DNA from: CAVRTJ01 sp964507185
GTDB lineage: Bacteria; Acidobacteriota; UBA4820; DSQY01
Direction: 5' to 3'
Assembly: GCA_964507185.1 (NCBI GenBank)
Contig: CAZDOY010000015.1
Location: 1-64,000, forward strand
Length of the DNA: 64,000 nt
In this document: positions 25,424 to 32,924 of the stretch, piece after piece
How the letters are laid out: every line of letters begins with the position of its first letter
Position numbering within the stretch: position 1 is the first letter of the stretch
Translations under genes and position numbers: made by a program
Notes under the pieces: generated by a model
Databases searched by the model: none
Seen by the model: the letters and a program-made list of their open reading frames with translations, nothing else
What the model was told of the DNA's origin: nothing

Positions 25424-26199
25424 CGATTCTGGCGGCGGGTGTGGACGTCGGATCGCTGACGACGAAGGCCGTTGTCGTGGACGGTGCGGGCAGGAAGGTG
25501 GGCTGGAGCCTCGTCGAGTCCTCGCCGCACCTGGCCGAAACCGGACGCGAAGCCCTCGATGCGGCCCTTGGCATGGCGGGCGCGACCTTGGGCGAGCTTT
25601 CGGCGATCGTGGGGACCGGCTACGGCCGCGCGGTTCTTCCCTTCGCCACGAAGCAGGTGACCGAGATCACCTGCCACGCCATGGGCGCGGCTCGGATATT
25701 CCCGGGAACACGGCTCGTCGTTGACGTGGGAGGCCAGGACAGCAAGGCCATCCGGCTGGGCAACGGCGGCGACGTCCTGGATTTCGCCATGAACGACAAG
25801 TGCGCCGCGGGGACGGGCAAGTTCCTCAACGCCATGGCCGCGACGCTCCGGACGGGCCTGGACGGATTGGGCCCGGAGGGCCTCAAGAGCAGGAAGCAGC
25901 TCACCATGTCCTCCACCTGCACGGTCTTCGCCGAGAGCGAGGTGATCTCGCTCATCGCGCAGGGGGAATCGGTGCCGGACATCGTTCACGCTGTGCACCG
26001 CGCCATGGCCAAGAGACTCTCGGGACTGGTGCGGCTGGTGGGCGCGGCAGAACCCGCCGTGTTCTCGGGCGGCGTGGCACTGAACGTCGACCTCGTGCGC
26101 CTGCTCGAGGAGGCGCTGGAAGTTCGCTTCAGCGTGCCGGATCAGCCGCAGCTCGTGGGCGCCCTCGGCGCCGCCGTGCTGGCGATGGGAACGAAGTGA
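25420..26199 (+). CDS. ATP-dependent activator of 2-hydroxyacyl-CoA dehydratase (HgdC type, ASKHA ATPase)
   Basis: 259 residues, like HgdC/CompD (about 260). The actin-like nucleotide motifs are GVDVGSLTTKAVVVD at the N-terminus, VDVGGQDSKAI near 105 and FSGGVALN near 210. Cys128 in NDKCAAGTGKF and Cys167 in SSTCTVFAESE are the two residues that hold the single 4Fe-4S cluster between the two monomers. The protein uses ATP to push one low-potential electron into the dehydratase, and the cluster is very oxygen sensitive. With only one ATPase subunit and no ferredoxin subunit, a class I benzoyl-CoA reductase (BcrABCD) is unlikely. Start by ATGA overlap. Confidence 0.92.
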   Translation: MTILAAGVDVGSLTTKAVVVDGAGRKVGWSLVESSPHLAETGREALDAALGMAGATLGELSAIVGTGYGRAVLPFATKQVTEITCHAMGAARIFPGTRLVVDVGGQDSKAIRLGNGGDVLDFAMNDKCAAGTGKFLNAMAATLRTGLDGLGPEGLKSRKQLTMSSTCTVFAESEVISLIAQGESVPDIVHAVHRAMAKRLSGLVRLVGAAEPAVFSGGVALNVDLVRLLEEALEVRFSVPDQPQLVGALGAAVLAMGTK

Positions 26200-26214
26200 G
26201 TGCGCCCCCCGGCG

Positions 26215-26660
26215 CGGTGATCGAGTGATCGAGACGGGGGGCATGCCTTCGAAGAAACCGTGGGCAGGAAACCAGGTGACAAAAGCCTAAGGAAAAGAAA
26301 GTCGAATCTAGAGACACGGCCGCGGGATGCCTGCGGCACCCTGCAATCGGCCACGCCGGGGCAGCTCGTGAAGCACGCTGCGGGAAAAGTCTTTGAATGG
26401 GCTTCCCGCCTGCCCCGATCATGGCCGATCGGCGCTTCGCGCACAGCGGCCTTGTGCTAATTCAACCGGGGCGCTCCCCCCCACCTTTCAAGGGAGCGCC
26501 GACGGGAGCGGACCCTCTCCTTTGTCAGACTTCACGGCCTGGCACCTCGACGTACAAAAGTACGACTCGGAGCCATGCCGCTCATCTTTCGCGGATAGGG
26601 CCTACTCGCGTCGGGACGCAGCTTCCGATGCTGCGCATCGAAAGCCACCGGAACCACAGG
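26215..26660 (+). repeat. Intergenic repeat element, copy A (about 400 bases)
   Basis: Part of a 1040-base gene-free stretch (26200-27239). Its order of blocks matches a second copy at 30088-30480: a start of the form TGATCGAGTGATCGAGACGG, then GCATGCCTTCGAAGAAACCG, CACGGCCGCGGG and TGCCTGCGGCACC, a GCGCTCCCCCC/GGGAGCGCC hairpin, a small palindrome CGTACAAAAGTACG, and CGGGACGCAGCTTCCGATG. The copies are diverged but collinear and in the same orientation. No protein frame is conserved between them. Confidence 0.7.
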
Positions 26661-26665
26661 AAGCA

Positions 26666-26776
26666 GTCACTGCGAGGCCCGAAGGGCCGCGGCAGTCCCA
26701 TTGATAGAGCACGTGGGTGCTGCACACGCAAAGGATTGCTTCGTGGATGTCCTTCGACGGAGTCCTCGCAATGACG
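26666..26776. repeat. Inverted pair of short GTCATTGCGAGG-type palindromic repeats
   Basis: The left unit starts GTCACTGCGAGGCCCGAAGG and the right unit is its inverse, containing GGATTGCTTCG and ending CTCGCAATGACG. Such CGTCATTGCGAG...GAAGCAATC units are a widespread family of small palindromic intergenic repeats in unrelated bacteria. They may be non-autonomous mobile elements or structured RNA. Here they sit directly after repeat copy A. Confidence 0.65.
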
Positions 26777-26951
26777 GCGTTCGGGTGTGACCAAGAGACT
26801 TCGGAAGTGTTTGATCAGGACGTTTGCGGCACTTCAAAGGCCCGTCCCAAGCCGCGATTCATTTCCGCCTTCCGCCTTTCGACTTCCCAAGGTCGCGTCC
26901 CCTGCCGTCTTCCTTTAACCTTTAGCTTTTCGCCCTTAGCCTTTGCTTTCG

Positions 26952-27055
26952 CCCTTCGGCCTTAGCCCTTGGGAAAAGATCCGTGCGTCAGTTCTTTGCC
27001 ATCTTTCAAGTCCGAAATCCGAATTCCCAAATCCAAAATCCATTCCCCCTCCGCG
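26952..27055 (+). repeat. GCCCTTCGGCCTTAGCCC-type intergenic repeat, copy 1
   Basis: GCCCTTCGGCCTTAGCCC followed by TGGGAAAAGA, then a C/T-rich tail and AAATCCGAATTCCCAAATCC runs. The first 18 bases are identical to a copy near 36124, and a looser copy lies near 30546. The upstream part (26860-26950) is a related C/T-rich tract. Confidence 0.65.
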
Positions 27056-27084
27056 TGACGCCTCCCGCCGACCTGTCGTATACT
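27056..27084 (+). promoter_or_regulatory. Candidate promoter for the second pepF
   Basis: TGACGC (27056-27061) and TATACT (27079-27084) are spaced 17 bases apart, about 155 bases before the pepF start. The -10 is good, the -35 poor. Confidence 0.35.
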
Positions 27085-27239
27085 GCTGGCTCGTTGATGT
27101 TCGCGGGGTGGGGAACGGGACGGGACATCCCCTCGGTTCACAACTCGGACAGGACAACGCGGAAGACCGGCGCCGCCAGCTCGCGGGAAGGTGTTACGGG
27201 AGTGCGAACCAGACCAGATAGCAGGAAGGGAGACTCCAC

Positions 27240-29135
27240 ATGCGATCGTTTCTTTCTCAGTTGCTCGTCGTCGCCCTGGCCATGGCCTTCTTGACCGGCG
27301 TGGCCGTTCAGGCCATGGACCGGTCCAAGGTTCCGGACCAGGACAAGTGGGACTTGACGGACCTCTACGCGAACGACGCCGCGTGGGAGACCGCCAAGAA
27401 GAACCTCGAAAAGAAGATCCCCGAGATCGAGCAGTACAAGGGCAAGCTCAGCAGTTCACCACAGGAACTGCTCGGCGGGCTGGACTTCCTCTTCAACCTG
27501 CAGAAGGAGTTCTCGAGGCTGGCCAGCTACGCCTCCATGAAGTCCGACCTGAACATGAGGAATTCCACTGCCCTCGAGATGCGCCAGTCGCTGGCGCCGC
27601 TGGGCGCCGAGTTCGGCGCGAAAACGGCCTGGGTGGACCCGGAGATCCTCAAGATCCCCGCCTCGACCATCGACGCCTTTTACAAGAAAGAACCCAAGCT
27701 GAAGATCTACAAGCCGGTGATCGACGACGTGCTCCGGATGAAGGCGCATACCCTGTCCTCCGACGAGGAGAAGATCGTCGCCGACGCGGGCCTCATGTCC
27801 GGGACGCCCGGCTCGGTCTACAGCGTCTTTTCCGACGCGGACATCCCGCGCGCAACGGTGACGCTCTCCGACGGCCAGACGGTGACCCTCGACGCGGCCG
27901 CCTACACCAAGTACCGCGCCGTGCAGAACCGGTGGGACCGCGAGAACGTCTTTCAGGCCTTCTTCGGCAACCTGAACCAGTTCCGCGGGACCTTCGGCTC
28001 CCTGCTCAACGGCGAGGTCAAGAAGGACCTCTTCTACGCCAAGGCCAAGAACTACAAGGACTGCCTGTCCTCGGCCCTCGACGGCCCGGACATTCCCACG
28101 GCGGTCTACACCAACCTGCTCAAGAACGTCCACAAGAACCTGCCCACCCTCTGGCGGTACCTCAAGCTGCGCAAGCGCATCATGGGCCTCGATCAGCTCC
28201 GCTACTCGGACCTCTACGCCCCCATCGTCAAGGAAGTGGACAGGAAATACACGGCGGACGAAGCCAGAGAGATGGTTCTCAAGGCTCTGGCGCCCCTCGG
28301 CCAGGACTACGTGGACGTGCTCAAGAACGGCTACGCACACCGCTGGGTCGACTTCTTCCCCTCCCCGGGTAAGCACAGCGGCGCCTACAGCAACGGCTCC
28401 GCTTACGACGTCCACCCCTACATGCTGCTCAACTTCAACGGCTCCTACGAGGACGTCTCCACCCTGGCCCACGAGTCCGGCCACACGATGCACAGCTACT
28501 ACTCGAACAAGAACCAGCCCTATCCCACCAGCGACTACACGATCTTCGTGGCCGAAGTGGCGAGCACGTGCAACGAGAACCTCCTCATGAACTACGCGCT
28601 CAACCACACCAACGACGACGCCATGAAGCTCTACCTGCTGGGGACCTACGTGGACAACCTCAGGACCACCCTCTTCCGCCAGGCGCAGTTCGCCGAGTTC
28701 GAGCTGAAGATCCACCAGATGGTCGAGAACGGCCAGGCCCTCACCGGCGACAACCTGAACAAGGTCTACGCCGGCATCATCAACAAGTACTACGGCGTCG
28801 ACCAGGGCATCACCGAGATCAACCCGGCCTGCTACGCCGAGTGGGCCTACATCCCGCACTTCTACTACGACTTCTACGTCTACAGCTACGCCACGTCCAT
28901 CACGGCCTCCACCGCCATCTCCCAGATGATCATCGACGGCAAGCCCGGCGAGGTGAAGGACTACCGCAAGTTCCTCACCCTCGGCGACTCCATGCCGCCC
29001 GTGGACGAACTGAAGGTGGCGGGCGTCGATATGACCACCGACCAGCCCTTCAACGTCACCATGAAGGCCATGAACAAGGCCATGGACGAGATGGAAGCCA
29101 TCCTCGACAAGATGGACGCGCAGAAAAAGAAATAA
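27240..29135 (+). CDS. pepF: Secreted oligoendopeptidase F (family M3), second copy
   Basis: 631 residues. The zinc motif STLAHESGHTMHSYY (near 410) is followed by FVAEVASTCNENLL with the third ligand Glu, as in PepF. A signal peptide (LLVVALAMAFLTGVAVQAMD) indicates export. It differs clearly from the copy at 21012 (HESGH rather than HEAGH, and a different N-lobe), so the two are old paralogues and not a recent duplication. It is closer to the classical PepF of about 600 residues. The sequence is dominated by G/C-ending codons (CTC, AAG, TAC, ATC), which may mark high expression. The ATG at 27240 follows GGAAGGGAG. A hairpin terminator follows its stop. Confidence 0.94.
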   Translation: MRSFLSQLLVVALAMAFLTGVAVQAMDRSKVPDQDKWDLTDLYANDAAWETAKKNLEKKIPEIEQYKGKLSSSPQELLGGLDFLFNLQKEFSRLASYASMKSDLNMRNSTALEMRQSLAPLGAEFGAKTAWVDPEILKIPASTIDAFYKKEPKLKIYKPVIDDVLRMKAHTLSSDEEKIVADAGLMSGTPGSVYSVFSDADIPRATVTLSDGQTVTLDAAAYTKYRAVQNRWDRENVFQAFFGNLNQFRGTFGSLLNGEVKKDLFYAKAKNYKDCLSSALDGPDIPTAVYTNLLKNVHKNLPTLWRYLKLRKRIMGLDQLRYSDLYAPIVKEVDRKYTADEAREMVLKALAPLGQDYVDVLKNGYAHRWVDFFPSPGKHSGAYSNGSAYDVHPYMLLNFNGSYEDVSTLAHESGHTMHSYYSNKNQPYPTSDYTIFVAEVASTCNENLLMNYALNHTNDDAMKLYLLGTYVDNLRTTLFRQAQFAEFELKIHQMVENGQALTGDNLNKVYAGIINKYYGVDQGITEINPACYAEWAYIPHFYYDFYVYSYATSITASTAISQMIIDGKPGEVKDYRKFLTLGDSMPPVDELKVAGVDMTTDQPFNVTMKAMNKAMDEMEAILDKMDAQKKK

Positions 29136-29158
29136 CGTCCGCGCGAATTCCGATCACC

Positions 29159-29185
29159 AAAGGGGGCCCTTCGGGGCCCCTTGTT
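29159..29185 (+). terminator. Rho-independent-like terminator of pepF (second copy)
   Basis: Arms AAGGGGGCCC and GGGGCCCCTT enclose a TTCG-type loop, then TTGTTAATT. It lies about 25 bases after the pepF stop. Confidence 0.7.
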
Positions 29186-29364
29186 AATTGGGGGGAGGCG
29201 GGGCGGGGAAATTGGGATTCTGGAATGGGGAGCTGGGATTTGAAAGACGGCGGGGAGGAACCCGGGTTCCGGGTTGGGAAGTTGCAGGTCGAAGCAGGAC
29301 GGGGAAAGGCGGGCCGTCGAGGGTCCGCCCCCAACCCGATCACTTGATCATTCGATCACTCCCC

Positions 29365-30066
29365 TCACGGCAGGTCGAAGAGGATGGCCTCCGCGACCTG
29401 GTCGCCGGTGGCGACCTCGATCGCGGTTTCCCCGCTGAGGGCGGCGCCGTCGCTGGTCTTGAGCTCTCGGCCGTTGAGGGTCAAGGCGCCCCGCGCGATC
29501 TGTACCCAGGCATGGCGCCCCTGTTCGAAAGGCAGGGCCAGCTTCTTTCCCGGTTCAAGGTGCACCAGGTAGACGCTCGCGTCCTGGTGGATCGTGAGGG
29601 AACCGTCCCGACCGTCGCGGGATGCCACGAGCCGGACCGGGCCATCGGTCCCGTCCGCAGGGAACTCCTTCTGCTCATAGCTTGGCGGGAAACCCTCGCG
29701 CTCCGGGAGTATCCAGATCTGGTAAAGGTGCACCGGTTCGTCTTCCGAGGCGTTGAACTCGCTGTGGGTCACGCCGGTTCCGGCGCTCATGCGTTGAAGT
29801 TCGCCGGGCCTGATGATCGAGCCGTTGCCCATGGAATCCTTGTGCTGGAGGGCTCCCTGGAGCACATAAGTGAGGATTTCCATGTTGTCGTGGGGGTGGG
29901 TGCCGAAGCCCTGCGCCGGGGCGACGCGGTCCTCGTTGATGACTCTGAGGACGCGGAAACCCATGTGCGCAGCGTCGTAGTAGTCGGCGAAGGAGAAGGT
30001 GTGAAAGGTGTCGAGCCAGCCGTGGTTGAAGTGTCCGCGGTCGGCTGCTCTGCGTATCGTAATCAT
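29365..30066 (-). CDS. Pirin-family protein (YhaK type)
   Basis: 233 residues, double cupin. The metal-binding motif is GFGTHPHDNMEILTYVLQG with QHKDSMGN, matching the His/His/His/Glu set of pirins. Bacterial pirins can have quercetinase activity or modulate metabolic enzymes; the function here is not known. Two in-frame ATGs lie nine bases apart (30075 and 30066). GAAAGG directly abuts the first, leaving no spacing, so I chose the second. It stands alone between two intergenic repeat regions. Confidence 0.92.
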   Translation of the reverse strand: MITIRRAADRGHFNHGWLDTFHTFSFADYYDAAHMGFRVLRVINEDRVAPAQGFGTHPHDNMEILTYVLQGALQHKDSMGNGSIIRPGELQRMSAGTGVTHSEFNASEDEPVHLYQIWILPEREGFPPSYEQKEFPADGTDGPVRLVASRDGRDGSLTIHQDASVYLVHLEPGKKLALPFEQGRHAWVQIARGALTLNGRELKTSDGAALSGETAIEVATGDQVAEAILFDLP

Positions 30067-30087
30067 GGCGTACATCCTTTCAGGAAG

Positions 30088-30480
30088 TGATCAAGTGATG
30101 GAGGTGGGGCCGGGTCTTCGAAGAAGCCGATCCAGGATTTTCGACCACGGCCGCGCGGGTGCCTGCGGCACCCCGAGGATGGCCAGACCGTGGCAGTTCA
30201 TAAAGCGCATGGACGGAGGCCTTTGCTGGAACGCTTTCCGACTGCCCCGGACTTGCCTATCCTGCGCTACGCGGCACGGCTTTGAGCGAATTGCCGAGAA
30301 GCGCTCCCCCCAACCTTTTGGGAAAGCGCCGACGGGATCGGACCATCCGCTTTGTCGGGCTGCGATGCCTACATCCTCGACGTACACAAGTACGCCTGCG
30401 GTGTGGACATCTTGCCCTTCGCGCGGGCTGGCCCCATCGCGCCGGGACGCAGCTTCCGATGTCTCGCATCGAAAGCCGTC
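30088..30480 (+). repeat. Intergenic repeat element, copy B (about 400 bases)
   Basis: Collinear with copy A at 26215-26660: TGATCAAGTGATGGAGGTGG, TCTTCGAAGAAGCCG, CACGGCCGCGCGGGTGCCTG, a GCGCTCCCCCC/GGAAAGCGCC hairpin, a palindrome CGTACACAAGTACG, and CGGGACGCAGCTTCCGATG. Same orientation as copy A. The spacer 30067-30619 holds no gene I can support. Confidence 0.7.
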
Positions 30481-30545
30481 GTCAATGTTTGCCTGTGCCG
30501 CATCGAAGGCCATCCGCCAGTCGTTTTTCAAATCCCAAGTCCTTA

Positions 30546-30600
30546 GGGCCTTCCGGCTTGAGCCCTTTGAAAGAGACCTTTCCTCACTTCCTTCTAGTCG
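30546..30600 (+). repeat. GCCCTTCGGCCTTAGCCC-type intergenic repeat, diverged copy
   Basis: GGCCTTCCGGCTTGAGCCC is followed by TTTGAAAGAGACCTTTCC, in the same order as near 26952 and 36124. It is preceded by a CAAATCCCAAGTCC tract. The match is looser than between the other two copies. Confidence 0.5.
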
Positions 30601-30619
30601 GCCTGCACAGCAGGCCCCG

Positions 30620-31060
30620 TCACAAGTCGAGCGGATCGACGGTGGCGACGGCGGTGGGGTCGTCCCGCCATATTTCGGGATCCGCATCCACGTAAAGTTC
30701 GATCTCGATGCCGTCGGGATCCTTGATATACAGGGCCTGGCTGACCTTGTGATCGCTCATGCCGAGGACCTGTATATCCATCGATTCGAGCCTGGCTTTC
30801 CAGGCCCGGAGATCGTCCAGGCTGTCTCCCACTTTGAAGGCCAGGTGATAGAGGCCGACCGATCTGGGATCGGGTGGGGGCGCGTATCGTCCGACTTCGA
30901 GAAGCCCTATGTCGTGGTGATTGCCACCGATGGAGAAGAAGGCCATGTTCTCGCCGTAGCGCGCCACCTCCCTGAGTCCCAGAACGTTCCCGTAAAAAGG
31001 CGCCGAGGTCTTGAGATCCTTGACTCTCAGCACCGCGTGCCCGAGTGCTTCGACGTGCAT
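30620..31060 (-). CDS. VOC-family (glyoxalase/extradiol dioxygenase-like) protein
   Basis: 146 residues with two beta-alpha-beta-beta-beta modules: ALGHAVLRVKDLKTSAPFYG with FFSIGGNHHDIGLLE, then LYHLAFKVGD with ALYIKDPDGIEIELYVD. Metal ligands His and Glu are in GHAVL, YHLAF and IEIEL, as in extradiol dioxygenases and thiol transferases of this fold. I chose the ATG at 31060 (MHVEALGH) because AAGG lies five bases upstream and homologues start here; GTG and ATG codons at 31096-31091 overlap the wrbA stop and could give twelve more residues. It is the last gene of the marR-doxX-wrbA set, which suggests a role with quinones or aromatic compounds. Confidence 0.85.
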   Translation of the reverse strand: MHVEALGHAVLRVKDLKTSAPFYGNVLGLREVARYGENMAFFSIGGNHHDIGLLEVGRYAPPPDPRSVGLYHLAFKVGDSLDDLRAWKARLESMDIQVLGMSDHKVSQALYIKDPDGIEIELYVDADPEIWRDDPTAVATVDPLDL

Positions 31061-31092
31061 TGCGACCTTGTCCTCATCCTCCTGTGCGGGCA

Positions 31093-31707
31093 TCACCTTG
31101 CCGAGAGCTTTCCGGCGATTTCGGCCACGTGGCGTCCCTGGAAGCGCGCGATGGCCAACTCGTTTTCGCTGGGGTGCCGCTCGCCCGTTCCGCCGGCGAT
31201 GGTGCTGGCGCCGTAGGGCGTTCCGCCCGTTATCTCATCCATGTTCAGCAGGCGCTGTTCCGAGTAGGGGACGCCTACGATCACCATGCCCTGGTGAAGG
31301 AGCGTGGTGTGGAAACTCGTGATGGTCGTTTCCTGCCCTCCGTGCTGCGTGGCCGTCGACGTGAATACGCTCCCGACTTTTCCGACGAGCTTCCCGTTGG
31401 CCCACAGGGATCCCGTCTGGTCAAGGAAATTCCTCATCTGGGCGCACATGTTCCCGAAGCGGGTGGGCGTACCGAAGATGATGGCGTCCGCCTCGGCCAG
31501 CTTTTCGGGAGCGGCCGTCGGTATGTGCGCGAAGGTCTTCCGAGCTTCCGCAGCCCCGCTCTTTTCGAGGATATCCTGCGGCACGAGTTCCGGGACCTGG
31601 TAGACGGTCACCTCGGCGCCTTCGACCTCGCGCGCGCCCCGCGCCACGGACTCCGCCATGGTGTAGATGTGGCCGTACATGCTGTAGAAAACGACTTGAA
31701 TCTTCAT
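31093..31707 (-). CDS. wrbA: NAD(P)H:quinone oxidoreductase, WrbA type
   Basis: 204 residues. FMN-binding flavodoxin-like fold: VVFYSMYGHIYTMAE holds the phosphate loop, GTPTRFGNMCAQMRNFLD and STATQHGGQETT are the WrbA-specific segments, and GGTPYGASTIAGG near the C-terminus completes the FMN site. WrbA reduces quinones by two electrons and protects against redox cycling. It lies between doxX and the VOC gene on the same strand, with a good ribosome site (AAGGAGGAACC) upstream of the ATG. Confidence 0.95.
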   Translation of the reverse strand: MKIQVVFYSMYGHIYTMAESVARGAREVEGAEVTVYQVPELVPQDILEKSGAAEARKTFAHIPTAAPEKLAEADAIIFGTPTRFGNMCAQMRNFLDQTGSLWANGKLVGKVGSVFTSTATQHGGQETTITSFHTTLLHQGMVIVGVPYSEQRLLNMDEITGGTPYGASTIAGGTGERHPSENELAIARFQGRHVAEIAGKLSAR

Positions 31708-31737
31708 GGATGGTTCCTCCTTGAGTATTGAGTGCCT

Positions 31738-32184
31738 TCAGGAACGGCCGGACAGGCTCCACCGGCCGGGGCCCATCGCGATGACCATGAGAAGGCCGCC
31801 CATGAGGCCGAGGTTCTTCTGGAAATTGATGAGCTGGCTGACGTACTGCGCCTGCGGAACGTTCCAGAAGGCGTGGAAGATGAGGGTGGTCGGGATGAGG
31901 AAGATCAGAAGAAGAAGTGCTCCGAGGCGGGCTCTGTATCCCAGGATCAAGAAGATGCCGCCCGCCAGCTTGAAGACGACGGCGCCCGCGAGAAACATGG
32001 CGGGCAGCGGGATGCCGCTGGAGGCCATGTAGGCTGTTCGGCCGGACCAGTTCCCCAGGTCTCCGACGATGCTCCACAGGAAAATGAAACTCAGCAGAAC
32101 TCTCCCCAGCAGGGGGACCCAGGGAAGGGCGACGTTCACGTCGAACTCCTTCCTGGTAAACGGCTGGTCGCGCAAGTCCTTCAC
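31738..32184 (-). CDS. DoxX-family membrane protein
   Basis: 148 residues with four membrane helices. LLGRVLLSFIFLWS at the first helix, the AVVFKLAGGIFLILGYRARLGALLLL core and the final FQKNLGLMGGLLMVI are typical of DoxX. Family members are linked to quinone-dependent thiosulfate oxidation or to redox stress, but many are uncharacterised. The GTG at 32184 follows GGAGG five bases upstream and is preferred over a TTG at 32196 that would include the ribosome site in the gene. It lies between marR and wrbA. Confidence 0.88.
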   Translation of the reverse strand: MKDLRDQPFTRKEFDVNVALPWVPLLGRVLLSFIFLWSIVGDLGNWSGRTAYMASSGIPLPAMFLAGAVVFKLAGGIFLILGYRARLGALLLLIFLIPTTLIFHAFWNVPQAQYVSQLINFQKNLGLMGGLLMVIAMGPGRWSLSGRS

Positions 32185-32242
32185 CGAAACCTCCAAATAT
32201 CAACGCCGGCAAGTTGCTGTTCCGGCCGGGCTCAAAATCCTT

Positions 32243-32707
32243 TCAGACACTTTGACGGACTTCTCCGGGCGTATCTTCCTGGGGCGGGAGCACTGCCAGG
32301 CCGAGCTTCCTGCACAACCGCCTGAGTTCGTCCATCTCGTCGGGCTCGAGAGCGCCCATGGCCCTTGCTATGCGCGCGGCATGGGAGGGGAAGACGTCGT
32401 CGATGAGAAAGCGGCCCTCTTCCGTCAGGCAGACCCTGAACATCCTCCTGTCCTCTGTGCTCCGTTCCCGCCTGACGAGGCCCCGTTTCTCCAGGTTGTC
32501 GATAACGACGGTCATGTTTCCGCTCGATTTGAGGAGCTTGTTTCCCAGGTCCTTCTGGCAGAGTGGACCGAGGTGGAGAAGCGTTTCCATCACGCCGAAC
32601 TGGCTGGCGGTCAGGCCCGACTTGACCCTGGTCCCGGAGGCCCTGGCGGTGACCGTATTCGAGGCTCTCATCAGCGTGATGTAAGCGCTCAAGGCTCTTT
32701 TTTCCAT
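32243..32707 (-). CDS. MarR-family transcriptional regulator
   Basis: 154 residues. Winged helix-turn-helix: LTASQFGVMETLLHLGPLCQ, then KDLGNKLLKSSGNMTVVIDNLEKRGLVRRERS (recognition helix) and DRRMFRVCLTEEG (wing with the conserved DRR). MarR dimers repress nearby genes and release DNA on binding phenolics or on oxidation. It is divergent from the YeiH-type transporter and upstream of doxX-wrbA-VOC, which it probably controls. The ATG at 32707 has GAAGG upstream; an ATG at 32746 without a clear site is possible. The 217-base region up to 32925 is AT-richer (ATAATTCC, GGATAATCCC) and a likely operator area. Confidence 0.92.
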   Translation of the reverse strand: MEKRALSAYITLMRASNTVTARASGTRVKSGLTASQFGVMETLLHLGPLCQKDLGNKLLKSSGNMTVVIDNLEKRGLVRRERSTEDRRMFRVCLTEEGRFLIDDVFPSHAARIARAMGALEPDEMDELRRLCRKLGLAVLPPQEDTPGEVRQSV

Positions 32708-32924
32708 GTCATCGCCTTCGTAATGGGTGCCCAAAATTGCCTCCATCTCAGATAACCACAATTCAAACTAAATAATTCCCCGGGTCCGCATCGCCGACTG
32801 GATAATCCCTGCGGGCGGGATTATCTTGATCTGCAAGAAGGGGATTCCCACAAAATCTTCAGCCGGATAGTCCTTCGCCCGCCCGCACGAGCGCGGGAAA
32901 GACCGTACCTGGAGGAACTACGCA

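Noticed and set aside
22986..26199. Class I benzoyl-CoA reductase (BcrABCD)
   Set aside because: That enzyme needs two different ASKHA subunits and usually a ferredoxin gene; only one activator gene is present.
26200..27239. Short reading frames in the 1-kb repeat region between the activator and pepF
   Set aside because: They are not conserved between the two repeat copies, lack ribosome sites and overlap palindromes.
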